Shown here one piece after another: positions 13,314 through 25,401 of a stretch of DNA of 64,000 nt. The stretch's first letter is position 1. Each line of letters opens with the position of its first letter. Below the pieces are notes generated by a model, which saw only the letters and a program-made list of their open reading frames with translations, was not told the DNA's origin and searched no databases. The DNA comes from Cryphonectria parasitica EP155 (Eukaryota > Ascomycota > Sordariomycetes > Diaporthales > Cryphonectriaceae). The position numbers and the translations under genes are program-made. The stretch is taken from positions 7,130,001-7,194,000 of the forward strand of contig NW_024468909.1 in NCBI RefSeq assembly GCF_011745365.1. Reading direction: 5' to 3'.

Positions 13314-13328
13314 GGGGGGGGGGGGGGG
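13314..13328. repeat. G15 homopolymer
   Basis: A run of fifteen G upstream of the Zn2Cys6 gene, next to CT/TCTGTC simple repeats. Confidence 0.85.
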
Positions 13329-13700
13329 TTTGCTGACAAGCTTTCTACTCGGAAAACCCGGTTTCTACCCAGGTCTTTTTGCCGGGAGATGAGCCTCGTG
13401 ACGGAGCCCCGACTTCCGGTGGATCAGGACGCCCTTCCGCTGCGGCGATCAACAACTACCGGGCCAAGCAAAACAAAAACCAAAAAAAAAACCCCTCTGG
13501 ATCCTGAGCGTTCTCGCTCTTTCTCTCGATAGCAGCTCCGTGATCCAGAACAAGAAGAAGAAAGATACCGCAAAGGGTGCGATACTTGTTCCTTAGCTCT
13601 TGGCAAATTCAAAGAAACAGTCGTGTGACGCAAGCTCGTGCGGCGATTGTTGTGGTTGAGCCGAGATTTCGAAACAGAGCCAGCCCCCCTTCCTTGAATC

Positions 13701-13723
13701 AAAAAAAAAAAAAAAAAAAAAAA
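13701..13723. repeat. A23 homopolymer
   Basis: Twenty-three consecutive A in the gene-poor gap. I see no flanking target-site duplication or element body that would make it a retroposon tail. Confidence 0.85.
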
Positions 13724-16700
13724 GGAAGGGAACAAAAAAGAAACCGGTTGTCGTTTTTGCTAGCCTTAAGAGGGGGGGACCCTGAGGTAAAGGGTGTTTC
13801 TCAATGGGCGATCGGTCGAGGGTGGCGACCAAGTACAAGACATAAAGTTGCGTTGCTGTTTCTCGACCGAAAATGTTCGGTGGCCCTGGGCGGCTGGGGT
13901 TCGTGTGTTGGCAAGGAAAAGAGGAGGAAGCACGGATTCCTCGGAGATGGCTGCCCAGTCGGCGCGATGTTCTTGTTCTTTGACCGGCCGCGGTAATTTC
14001 GCCTCATAGATTGCGCGTTCCCACGATTCTTATGCAGGACTTGTCCATCAGCATCATGTAGAACGACGGTCCATTATCGTTAGGGTCGACAACTCTTCAG
14101 GATTGTCGTGGAGGGAGAGGATCCGGAAGGGAAGGGGAAAGGGGGGCGGGGTGGGTTAGGAAAGAGAGAAAAGAGGAGTTATCCTGAACCCGTCCCCGTC
14201 AGTGGCGATGAAGAAAGGTGTCGCTGGCTTGTTAGTGAGCAGGGGAGAAAACAGAGGGTTGATTGTTTGAAGATGAAGATGTCGTCCTCGATCAAAGCTT
14301 CACAAAGAACTAGGTCAGGAACCTGGCGCTGCTGTCTCTCTCTCTCTCCGCGACCGTGGTGAAAAGAGAGGCGTTCCAAAGGCCAGAACCTAAGAACCGG
14401 ACCAGGACCGGGTAATTTCCACGTGCATCAAGTGGACCGCCTTCAGGGCAGTTTATCGCCATCCTTGCGCCAGGCCCCCTGGTGTCCCGAGTGGGTTGGA
14501 TTAGGTTGGGAGGAGCGCATCGAAGGGAGAGGGGGGAGAGACTCCACCACGCCAACGATGCAGATGCCCGACATGGCAAGGCTCGTTGCGGTAGGGCATG
14601 CTTCATCTGGAATGTCCCGTCTTGCTGTGTGCCTTTTTCTTTTTCTGGACGGTTGAGAAAGAGAGAGAGGATCAAGACGCAGATTTGGCAGGACGTAATA
14701 CCGTTCCCCTTTCCGCCCCCCTCTTCTTTGGTTGATTATCCATCATATTTTCTCAATCCGAGACATCACAACAGATCTATCGACCAGCGTTTCACTTTAA
14801 GATCTCGTTCTGGCCACTTCGTTCTGGTCCCCCACCATATCATATGACTTGGTCCAAGGATTTCCCTTTGCTCTGATGGGGTTGCAATACTATTTTATCA
14901 CCCGCTTCTCTGGCCCTCCCTCCGCCCCCACAAACCGTCTCAAGCGTCGCTTCACATTGCCCGAACTAGTCTAGAATATGGGACCGTTCCCGCTCTCACC
15001 CTGGAACCGGAAGCACAGTGCCGGGGCTTTTGACCCGTACAGGCTTCGCGAGTTACCTACTGAACAGGTACAGCACAGGGCCTTGTGGAGGGGCCGCAAT
15101 CCTGTTTGCCTGCAGCGCTTTCACGTACTATGTCTGAATCCGCATCCTTTTTGTCAATATAAAAACAATATCTCGGGAATCTCATTTCGAGTGGAGCTGC
15201 GACGAGAGGCATGCTTTCACCTTCCTTCATAAGCTTCAATGGTTCGGAGCTGAGTCCAGGGCCATACGAGGCTCGTGCGAGTCACGTTGATAACCTTGGC
15301 AGCAGGACCTGTAGATCAATTTAGCATGTGATGGAAGATTCCGATCGATGGATGGGCAGAGAGGTAGGGGTTCCCTATATCAAAAGCAAAAAAAATCTTA
15401 GGAGACGAGTAGAAGAAGAAGAAAAAAGGGTTCACATTTATTCTCCCAGTAATTACGTGACCCGACACCCATGAAACGTTCAAAGTAATTAAACGATACG
15501 ACTTACTTATTACTCCTGTATTATGGACACGTCTTCCAAGGTCGGTAACGCACCATTGTCTTTACATAGTGGAACAAACGTCTTACATGGCCAAAAGAAA
15601 AAAAAAAGAAGGGAAAAAAAGGTGGGGATATTTCTCTAAGAAAATTGGCATCGATATTTTATTAGCGCAGAATTGCAGAATTTAAACAAATTTCTGCTCT
15701 ATTCCACAACATTGATCAAGTTCGGAAAGCATTCATTCAGAAATTTAGTCTTCTCTTTGGGCCAACTTGTGGAGACGGGCATTAATCAAACATTTGGACC
15801 GCGTCCTCCTCCTTGAACTGCACCGCGAGCAAACACTTCATCTTGCAGGTCAAACATCCCTTCTCCTTTCTTACAATACTATCACCTAGATAGAGAAGCT
15901 AAATGGCCTGTGCCCCCTCGGTGACATAAAGGGGTTGCGCCACTTCGTTATCAGAGACCAAATAAGCCCGACGGTATGGATCTTCAACACATGCAAAGAT
16001 TTGAAGGTCATATTCTCATATCCGATGGATTGATACTTGCTACATATCACGATCTGTCCCCTCTTCGCCCTCGTCATCCTCCTCCTATCTCCCCACTCTA
16101 GTTCAGACTTGACCGCTTTTCGTCGAAAGGTAGTGGGTTACTGATAGAATTAGACGCACCAGCCTTAAGAGCGCTCTAAATGAGCAGCGGTCAGACTCAT
16201 TGAATAGTGGACTAACAATTCAAACGCTGACTCACAACTGTGGTACCATAGTACGTACTCGTTGAACAAGATTAGCATGAATTTATTTCTTCTTCCGCTG
16301 AGCTAGAAACATGTCAAAGTGCGCACAGGGATCCAGCACGCGGAGTTTTCCGTCATGCATATCTCCCGCACGCGCGCGCACCTGAGATCAAAGTAATCAT
16401 TCAGTCGCTATTTACAGTGGGGGCTCGGAAACCGAAGGGTATAGTCCTCTGGGATGCTACCCTGCTCAAAATGACGTTCGTGGCAATATCATACTAAACG
16501 GATGGGGGTAGTAACTGTGTACACGGACCAAGTTGTCTGGCAGACAGGGGCGACAGTACTGAAAGTTTTGTTGGGAGCTGTTGGGCGCTCTAACGGCTTT
16601 TCTTTTATATTGATACTAGCACTGCAGACCGAACAGTGTGGCTGCAGAGAGGGATAACCAATTCTGTTCTCCATGAGCGGTGACCTCTCGAAGCAAAAAA

Positions 16701-17699
16701 AAAATCAGGTACATTATGGGCACCGGATATGGTCACAGCTCCTCTTACATAGACCTTCATGCAATTCTGGGTGACAACGCCGGCCAAGTCTCGACTAGAA
16801 CAAGACTAGATGTTGTCAGTTTGATTGCAAGACGCTGAGGGAGATTCTGTGATCGGGAACGATGACTGAGGCACAAGGCCACATGGCGGAAACGACTGAT
16901 TGCCAACTCCCATATTCACACATACTGGTGGGTTCAATCATTTCCCCATAGATCTGAACAAAAATACACACATCTCAAAGCCTATGCATATTTTTCGAAG
17001 ACGAATATCGTGTGTTCGTCCACAGACTTGTCTCTGACATTGACGGCTCGTCAAAAGTCCTCTGTCTACCGTACAATTCTCACCATCCTCAGAACTACCA
17101 CTAAAAGACACGCAGGTTATGCAGAACTGATATAAATTGACTGACAATGAGACTTGGTAGGGTGGATTGAGCTCGAGCACCATCTAGCATCCAATATTAA
17201 TAGAAATTTGCGTTGACAAACGCGGGGATATTATAAACACAGGCATGATTGAAAGTCTTCTGTGGCCAAGGTCTTGTATCTTTTTCATTCATTTTTATAG
17301 AAATAAATGCAGCTTTTAACAAACAGACGCAACCATGACTTGCATTGGTTGTATAGAAGTAAGGTTCTGAAGCTCGCCCGGAACTCAAGGCCCTCTACAA
17401 ATGCATGGCTGTCAACACTCAAACGGGGGTAAGCAGCAAAGGGCGCAAAATGTCTTGGAAGGGCGCGGTTACTACAACGACTATTAATCACTACAGTAGG
17501 CCCCATTAGTGTTGGTGCAGGTTACATTGTTCTGTGCTGTACGAAATGGTTTCTAAGATCGCCTCAGTCAGGATCCCCGTTTTCTGTCGTCCGAAATCTT
17601 GGTTTGTCGAAACCTACAAATCCAATTCTCTGGCCTTTGGCAACAATAATTCGATTAATCAACCAACTACACAGACTGCATCAACTCCGAGCTCCGGAA

Positions 17700-18710
17700 A
17701 TGTCGACCAAGTACTTCACAGCTGAGCCAGATCTCAACCTAAATGCCGGCAGCCCGTCTCAGAATGCATCTTATACCCTCGCCTACCGCACATATGGTTC
17801 ACCGGGCCAGCCCGCGATTCTGATACCCACATGTTACAATGGAACACTGGACGACACGCTGACGTTCCTCTGGACTGCTGGGGCCGATGGAAAGCCACCA
17901 ATCATCGCATCGTATCTGATAATCCTATGCGGCCTTCTTGGTGGCGGTGAATCATCCAGCCCGTCCAACGCACACCCATCTATGAGGGGACCAGCCTTCC
18001 CAGATACAACGTATGAAGACAACATTCGCTTGCAGTATGCTCTATGCCAAGCACTGGGGGTCAAGAAGCTTGCAGCATATATTGGCTTCTCTATGGGCGG
18101 CCAGCAGGCTTTCCATATGGCCGTTCTCTATCCTGACTTTGTGGAACGTGCCGTGGTGCTCTGCAGCTCGGCGCGCACCTCGTCGCACAACTGGTCTATC
18201 CTTCACGGCTTGGAGACTGCCCTTGTGAGCTCGGTGGACTGGCATGATGGACAGTACACGCAGACGGCCGTGAAAGGCACGACGGCCTTCTGGAGGATCT
18301 TCTCGACGTGGGCACTAAGTTCGGCGTGGTTTCGCGAGCGGCGCTGGGAGGGGATGGGCTACAAAACTCTACAAGAATACCTGGAGGAAATGTGGAGCGG
18401 CGGACAGGATGCTCATGACCTGCTCTGCCAGCTCCACACGTGGCAAAAAGGTGACGTCTCGCTCTATGGCCCGGAGAAGGGGGATCTTGCAGGTGCACTT
18501 GCGGGCATCAAGGCAAAGGTCCTGGTGATGCCTGGACGCACGGACAGCCTTTTCCCACCCCAGGACAGCGAGGAGGAGGTCAAACATTTGAAACACGGTG
18601 AGCTGAGTGTTATTGAAAGTGTCTGGGGTCACGCTGCTGGTGGTGGGGATGGGGGAAACGAAGACACCCAGTTCATCGCCGGTGAAATTGCACGATGGTT
18701 GACCAAATGA
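17700..18710 (+). CDS. Alpha/beta hydrolase, MetX (homoserine O-acetyltransferase)-like
   Basis: Intronless, 336 aa. The first in-frame ATG is at 17700; the frame extends further 5-prime without an ATG. A typical alpha/beta-hydrolase catalytic triad is visible: the nucleophile Ser131 in GFSMGG, an Asp in MPGRTDSLF (D282) and His311 in VWGHAAG. The SSSPSN segment after the oxyanion region and the LQYALCQALGVKKL block are typical of fungal MetX-like hydrolases. True homoserine acetyltransferases are longer and carry a lid domain, so this short form is more probably an uncharacterised hydrolase or acyltransferase than a methionine-pathway enzyme. There is no signal peptide, so cytosolic. It converges with the small secreted-protein gene about 200 bases downstream. 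Confidence 0.88.
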   Translation: MSTKYFTAEPDLNLNAGSPSQNASYTLAYRTYGSPGQPAILIPTCYNGTLDDTLTFLWTAGADGKPPIIASYLIILCGLLGGGESSSPSNAHPSMRGPAFPDTTYEDNIRLQYALCQALGVKKLAAYIGFSMGGQQAFHMAVLYPDFVERAVVLCSSARTSSHNWSILHGLETALVSSVDWHDGQYTQTAVKGTTAFWRIFSTWALSSAWFRERRWEGMGYKTLQEYLEEMWSGGQDAHDLLCQLHTWQKGDVSLYGPEKGDLAGALAGIKAKVLVMPGRTDSLFPPQDSEEEVKHLKHGELSVIESVWGHAAGGGDGGNEDTQFIAGEIARWLTK

Positions 18711-18911
18711 GATTACTTTGACTTGATTACAAAAAGTTCTTCAAAATTAAGGCAGCTGGTACTTGAATTAAGTTCGGATGAACCGGACAGGGCAAAGTCA
18801 AAATCGCATGCACAGCTCCCCGCCCCCCACCCCCGGAGCTCGATGTTCGCATAATAATATCAACATACTCTCCCATCAACGAGAGCGATCTCCACCTGGG
18901 CGGCGGCGCAA

Positions 18912-19429
18912 TCACTCCACAATTGTCCAGGCTGAAGACAAGGTGACGTTCGATGCCTCGTCTGTATCTCGAACGTAGAAGGACTCGTTGGTAGGGCCAC
19001 CCCGGAAAACGTATCCGTACCAATACCTGCTTGCTGTCAGTCCTGGCGCGTTATTCATTTCACAAGTCTATGTGAGACCACGAACCTGCCACCGTCCGAG
19101 CCGCTGTTCGTTCCTGTAGACACAAGGGTCAGCATTGAGCATGGATCGAGCGTACACAATCACAACGGTTCACACGAACCTTGCCACGAGATGGAGGAAG
19201 TGCACGCAGTGTAGGTCTCGCACTCGGCGAGGACATAGGCATCCCAGGTGGCGTCAGTCCAGTCGGTGTCATCGACAAGAGCGTTGTACCCAGCAATGAT
19301 CTCCGTAGGCCACAAGTAGCTTCCTACAACCCAGTCGAGAGGGGGCTCGAGATCGACAGACGTGAAATTCTCAGCTGTGGCAAATGACGCTGCCGTGGAG
19401 GCAACAATCGCTGAGGTAAGAAACTTCAT
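18912..19429 (-). CDS. Small secreted protein with a 28-nt micro-exon
   Basis: Model: complement(join(18912..19026, 19086..19113, 19180..19429)), 130 aa. Exon 1 encodes a clear signal peptide (MKFLTSAIVASTAASFATA), then a Trp/Asp-rich mature part with two close cysteines (C70 and C76) and Asn-glycosylation sequons. Introns of 66 and 59 bp flank a 28-nt exon; every junction is GT-AG and the frame is kept. Exon 3 gives a Tyr/Gly-rich stretch and ends at a TGA. I do not recognise the family. Size, secretion signal and the accessory neighbourhood would fit an apoplastic or effector-like protein, but that is inference. Without splicing the frame closes at 89 aa just after exon 1. Confidence 0.75.
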
Positions 19430-20875
19430 AGTTAATGTTTGAAAATAGTGTTTGATGCTGCGTTGACAGAATTAGCGAATGGCGATAGAAATGTCGAAAA
19501 TTGAAGAGAAACAAAATGTTTCGTCAATGAGAGTCACTGCTCATAAATAAGAGGTCTCGATTCTTGGTACCACTCCTGTTGGACATCAATAATCATGGCA
19601 AGTAATCTGGGTTTAAAAGCGTGCTATGGTACAAGGCGGTATCCGTACCTAGACAAGAAGGTGGTTTCCGGTATGGGGACGATAAGCTGCCATGCGAACC
19701 ATTTTCGACATATTGTGGCCATATATGAACGAATTTGGTGGTTAATGCGGAGTCCGGGGTAATTTGCAAGCCCGTGCTAACCGCACGTAATAAAGCAGCT
19801 TTAATTTTAGTAAACCCATTATCCGTCCTTTTAGGGAAGACAAAAAGAAAGAAGAAGGAAAGAATAAAGAATAAATCTCGACTACGTCTTCAATCCCCTC
19901 TTACCCTCTCACCTATCACCAATTGTGGGGGAGCGGACGTAAGTTGGGCTGAGTTGTAAGCCGTGCTGCCCCACGCGCTGGAAAGCGTCTCTACTTCCTT
20001 CTTTCTAGAGCGGGAACAACTACAAAGCCATTTCTACACGGTCCTCGGGAGAGCAGCGTGACCTCGCCGGGGGCGAGGGGCTAGATATGTATTTTGGCCT
20101 TACTCTTGATTGTCTCGCATGTCTGGTTCCACGGAGAAGGCCAGTGCTGTTGTGATGCTCAGCAACCTAAGCATCATTTATTTCTCTTTCTTTCTCCCCA
20201 TATTCTCCTCTTCTACCATCCTCAACGCCAAAGGCGAGGTGGGAAGGCGATCCTTGTGCCCCCCCCCCGGGGGAAGGGGGGCCCTCCAACATATAGTGGC
20301 ACAGTTGTTGCCAATAATGGCTTGAAATGCCCTTAGAAAATGCTATGAGGGCAATAACACCTACCAATTGTGTGATCTTATTCTGTTTCTTCGCCTGACA
20401 TGAATATGCCCAAACGGCTGGCGCCACCTCGACTCTTTTTGGTGAAGGAGTTGTGAATCAAAAAGGTTGTGCCAGTCTCTTCTCTCGGAAAACCAAAAAC
20501 AATAGGCAAGCAACTCAGCAAAGAAGGACAAGGAACAAGGACGACCGAAAGTTGAAGTACAACCAAGCTTGTATTTGCGAGCATATGAATGAGATGAATG
20601 ATTTTATGGCTGGCAGATCTAGCTTAATTATGCTACATGAATGATATTAACACAATACGAGCATCAAATAGACGATTGCACCAAGCAGAAAAAGGCAAAA
20701 GTATAAACTAAGATGACTTGTGCCCTTAGACATTGCTATAATCATTCTTTTCATAGATTCATAATTTGTATGTATTATTAAATTGAAAACTCCTGCTGGT
20801 ATGGACACCATCATCTTGCCTACTCTGTATAGTAGATGAAAGCAATATTGAATAAACTTCATTATTCTTGTGAAC
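19430..20875. other. Intergenic region
   Basis: No convincing gene. It includes the upstream region of the small secreted protein and the 3-prime flank of the NLR-like gene. A C10 run followed by interrupted G runs at about 20259-20281 could fold into a GC hairpin. The part near 20640-20860 is AT-rich. Confidence 0.5.
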
Positions 20876-23800
20876 TCAACCATGCCTATCAGCAAGCAGC
20901 TTTACAACGCCCTCGAGCTTATGATCTGCAGCATATTCTAGCAGCGTCTTGCCACCAGAACCCCTCCAATCCATATCCACCTCGCCTGTCCCAAGAAGCA
21001 GTTTCACTACACCCTCATTTCTAGACTTGATAGCAGATAAGAGTGATGTGCGACCCCATAAATCAGCCCTGTTTATATCCACCTTGCCTGTTTCCAGGAG
21101 CAGCTTCACAATGCCTTCATATCCCTTCTCTGCAGCACATGTGAGTGCTGTGCAATTCTCTGAATCAGCCCTGTTTACATCCACCTTGCCTGTTTCCAGA
21201 AGCAGCTTCACAATGCCTTCATATCCCTTCTCTGCAGCATGCATGAGTGCTGTGCGACCCAATAAATCAGCCCTGTTTATATCCACCTTGCCTGTTTCCA
21301 GAAGCAGCTTCACAATACTCTCATGCCCTTGCTCTATAGCATGGAACATCGGTGTGTAGTAAATGTGATCTCTCGAATGAACATCAACCTTTCCTGTCTC
21401 AAGAAGCAAGCTTACAATACTCTCATGACCATTCTCTGCAGCCAGGGAGAGTGGTGTTTTGCCATATTTGCCTTTCGAAGCAACGTCAACCCTGCCTAAC
21501 TCAAGAAGCAGCTTCACTATACTCTCATAACCCTTGCATACAGCCCATTCGAGCAGTTGTCGGTGTTTTGAAGCTGCAATCTTCTGCTTATGCTCTGATG
21601 GTTTCACAGGGGTATTGCCGTCCCTTGAAAGCTTCAACTCCTGTTGCAAGATTGCTTGAACTGCATCTTTATGATTGTTTTCAAAGGCAGCGAAAAGAGG
21701 ATAGCCATATCGCTGTCCTTCAATATCGAGAATTGGATTGTGTTGAAGTTGTGTGTTCAATAACCTGATCCAGTTGCCCTCTGCTAGAAGATACAGAAGA
21801 CTCGCGGTTGGCGTGTAACGGCGGATTTCGCGCTTCTCGACCAGGTTCTTTAGATTGATCCAAGCTCCGAGGGGAAATTGCTCCAAAAAGGTGCCTTGTG
21901 GTAATCCAGCCGCTGCTTCATTGGCATGATAGAACACCTGAAGGGCGGCGTATTCGAGAAAGGGGTATTTCTCCGTAAGGAGCTGTCGCATCGCTTTCGC
22001 TTCGTCCGAAAATGCCTTTGGCAGTGATGCACCTGTGAGCACACCACGCTTAGCCAAGTACCCGGAGATGTCGAGTCCGAGGTAGATTTGGCAGCACTGT
22101 TTCAGTCTATCATGGCTCGAGCTCTGAATGTCTTCTCCAAGCTCACGCCATAGATCATGGAAACCGTGATCCTTGATAAGGAAGTCTCGCACGGATTCGT
22201 GGATGAACTGAACCGTTCGGTGCTTAGACTTTGTGACTTCTGCAAGTCCTTTCGAAGAGCTCAGAACAAAGCGGTCCATGCTGTCTGCGTTCTGATACTC
22301 CGGATCCCATTCAGCCAAGCTCTCTGGGCATATGCCGGACACGACTGCGAAGTAGAACTCTTCGCGCCTCAATGGTTGCTTTGCGTAGAGTATCCATTGA
22401 ATGCATAGCAGCAGTTCGGCCATGTTGTCGCTATCCCTCCGCAAAATGTCTTTGAACAATTCGCTCAGTTGATCGGGTATCTCTTGCAACCTTTTCTTCA
22501 CTGCAAAGATCCGACCTCGTTCAAATTCCTTGTTGAGAATGTCGACAACGAGGACAGTCCACATGAAAACGCCGGCCGCCTTCTGAAGGACTTCATCTCT
22601 GATCTCTGCAAGCAAGCGGCCTGTCCCCGCTCTGAGACGGCCTCGCACGTATTTCTCCAGGTCTTGTCCATGACCCAGCTGGTCTTCCAGGACCAATTTC
22701 CGGCCATGCTGGATTGCGATGTAAGGGTAGTGACGACTGGAAAAGCAAATATAGAGCTTGCTTCCGTTTTCGCTAGCACCATCACCCAACGCCTCGAAGA
22801 ACTCCACCATAACTCGCACTTGCTCCTCGTCACACTCATCAAGAGCGTCAACGAAGCATGTTAAACGTCGCTGGTTGAGTCGTGCTATTGCAGAGGAGAA
22901 AAGATTCTGGAGCACCTCGGCATTCCACACGAAAGATTCATTGAGACTCACAGCAGTGAGACAAAGGTCGTCCAAAACCTCCTGAAGATCTGGGAGCTTC
23001 TCCAGTAGCTGGAGTAGAATCGATCGGTACATTCCAACCACTGTCTTTTCGAGAGTATCTCCTCTTGCGTTGAAGAAGAACGAGATGACAGCCGCATCAT
23101 CAAACGCATTCCATTTTGCTTTTGCGAAAGCATACTTCATCAAGGTCGACTTCCCTGAACCAGGCTTACCATTGATCCATAGAAATCCCCGATGGCTGTC
23201 AAATTTGGCAGGATCCAGCCAATCTGTGTAGTCTGGATGTCTGAGCAGCCACTCGCATGTTTTATAATAGGCCGCTTTGATGTTGGAGTATCGGGAATCA
23301 AGTTGGTCGAACCTCAGAGAACCCAACAAAAACTCTCGGTGTTCTCGCAATTTCGCTTCTTATATGAACATGTAAGCGAGATACAATTTTCTGTGCGAGG
23401 CTTTGGTGCTTACCAGTAGCAGGGGTTATCACATGCTTTGCTGTCTCAATGGCTGGTATAACGTGAAGGAGTTCCTTGGTGTATGCTGCTGCTGTTGCAG
23501 CTGCGTATCGTTGCCATTGTTTGCTCTTGTGCGAATCCGAATAGTCGCAAATTCCACGAATAACCAGGCACGGGAAGTGATCTGTCAAGCCTGCCGCCTC
23601 CATCTCAAAGCAAAGAATCCCCAGAACTTGGGCTGCCTTGTCCCGTGTCTTCCCATGTTTCATGACCTGGTTGCCGGAAGCAATGACCCCATAATGGATC
23701 TCTGGGTTGTTGTTCTTTCGGGGGGATCGTAGCAGTAGTTTTGCGCGATCGCAGTGCTCGCAGTCGTCCGTGGATTCTTGGTGATCGTATGCGCTATCAA

Positions 23801-24494
23801 ATAAAAAGTCTTCAAGCTCACCATGACGAGAATATTGGGTCATTGCCGGATTTCGCTGAAGCATGTCGGAGAGAAGAGCAGGAATTTCGCTAAGCTGCCG
23901 TTCGTGTCTTGCTCGTAGATTGGAGACGGCCGTCATAAGCTCGTGAGGGGGCTTGTACGGAGTGCTTGTCCGCTCAAAAACACCATCTCGGACAGTCTTG
24001 CCGAAGTCGTACTGGATTACTCGGTCGCCCACCACGATATCCCCAAGACGCACATCAGCCTTTCCAGGCACTCCGCCACCAATGCCGACCATGAATCCCA
24101 TCCGTATGGAGGGAAAGCTCCGAAGCATGTTGTTCGCCACGGTTGCCGCGTTGGTGGTGCCATACTGTCCTGATGGAAGGCATGCAATGATGATGTTGTG
24201 CATGCCAATATTTCCGAAGGTATAGGTATTGCTGTCATTGGGACGACTACATGGGCTCTCATGTGTCTTATCCAGCATAGCCTGCGCCGCGGCCAACTCA
24301 ATGGGAAGTGCGCAGATCCAACCAAAGATGTAGTCATCTGGTGAAAACTTCTCCGAGATCCGGTTTTCCAAATGCGCACGCGTGTCATCATGACTGCGGC
24401 GATTCGGTTTCGAGCGTTTCGAGGCAGAACCCAGCCGATCATGCTCAACAAAGGCGCTGTCGCATGACCTCTTACTATTGGTGGCGTCGTTCAT
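20876..24494 (-). CDS. NLR-like STAND protein: PNP_UDP - NACHT - ankyrin repeats
   Basis: Model: complement(join(20876..23358, 23414..24494)), 1,187 aa, with one 55-bp intron. Domain 1 (about residues 55-350) is a nucleoside-phosphorylase-like effector domain, opening with FGWICALPIELAAAQAML and including GFMVGIGGGVPG. A linker of the FLLGSLRFDQLDSR type leads to a NACHT NTPase with Walker A GKPGSGKST (about 424-432) and Walker B FVDALDECD (about 529-537). About seven ankyrin repeats fill residues 950-1187. A basic patch near residues 26-33 (KRSKPNRR) could be a nuclear signal. In fungi such proteins are proposed intracellular immune or allorecognition receptors: ligand at the repeats, NTP-driven oligomerisation by NACHT, output by the N-terminal domain. 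Several ankyrin repeats are almost identical in DNA, which suggests recent repeat exchange. All core motifs look intact. Confidence 0.93.
21061..21342. repeat. 102-bp tandem repeats encoding ankyrin units
   Basis: Three successive units start at about 21061, 21163 and 21265 with an exact 102-bp (34-residue) period. The first two match at all but two or three of about 78 aligned bases; the third diverges in its second half. They lie in frame in the NLR-like gene and encode repeats of the type ETGKVDINRAD...EGIVKLLL. Confidence 0.92.
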
Positions 24495-25401
24495 GGCGGC
24501 TATACGAATTGCTTGAAGCTCGGGGGAGTTCACAGCATCGGGAGCTGCACCTGCATCAAACCCACATCACCAAGTGAGTTGATGACACTCAGTCGCGGAA
24601 ATGGACTGTGGAGATGGATTTCTCCAGAAGAAGAAGTTCGAAATGTGAAAGGCAGATGCGTAGGATAAAGTTGTGATGAAGCAAGGTTTCATCAGGATGT
24701 GTGGAAGAAAACGATGAGCGAGGTTAGCAATTCCCCTCACAGGTGCTGCAAGCAGGCGGTGGCAGTGCAATACGTAACATGCAGTCAGCAGCATAGCCGC
24801 CAACTCCGCAGGCAAACTTTAACCTATAGAGACTCGAAAATACCACTGAGGTGCAATTGAGGGACCCACGCTCACCCGTCGTGGCCGTAGCTAACACGCG
24901 CGCGCAAGGAGCAGCTTGTGGCATCGGAAGGCTTCGTCGAATGGACATGGTATTCATGAATCACACTACGATATTGCGCAGCACATTCTCATCAATTCGG
25001 CCAAAGCCCTTTGCCGATACCAAGAACTCGTTGATCTCTGATCTGGAAGTAAAGAGCGCGAGGCCGGACGTGGCACAAATGTCTTGGGTGCATATTGCGC
25101 GCAATACGACAGTAGCACTCGATGCGCCACTACAACTCACCCTCGTTTGGTTGACACGTTTTTTGCTGTACAGGGGTCCTGTTAGCATGGTGGGTTGCAG
25201 TAAGAGGGTCTCAATGACAAACGTTGTTCAGCCGCTTTTTCAACGCGCAAAGCGTACTTAAGATGGATTCTGCAGTCGACGTGATTATTTGTCCAGTTAT
25301 CTATTACATATCAACCTAGTGTTAACAGGGTAGTCACCAACGGCGAGTTAGTAACCTCAATCGACCCTCCCCCCTTGACTCTGGGATACCTCACCGTTGT
25401 C
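24495..25401. other. Divergent intergenic region between the NLR-like and CorA-like genes
   Basis: This holds the presumed 5-prime regions of two divergently transcribed genes. Short open frames are present on both strands, but none resembles a protein. Confidence 0.5.

Larger units (their letters stand above)
13173..17699. other. Gene-poor 4.5-kb gap
   Basis: No supported gene. The part next to the Zn2Cys6 gene is rich in simple sequence: TCTGTC repeats near 13262-13290, a G15 run at 13314-13328, an A23 run at 13701-13723 and GA-rich stretches to about 14680. From about 15300 to 17600 the sequence is more AT-rich and all frames are closed by frequent stops, as in decayed non-coding DNA. I see no terminal repeats or transposase motif. 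Confidence 0.5.

Noticed and set aside
13690..13740. A23 run considered as a retroposon poly-A tail
   Set aside because: No upstream element body, no promoter boxes and no target-site duplication seen.
20255..20285. C10 followed by G-rich stretch, considered as a terminator or structured element
   Set aside because: The complementarity follows trivially from opposed homopolymers; no supporting context.
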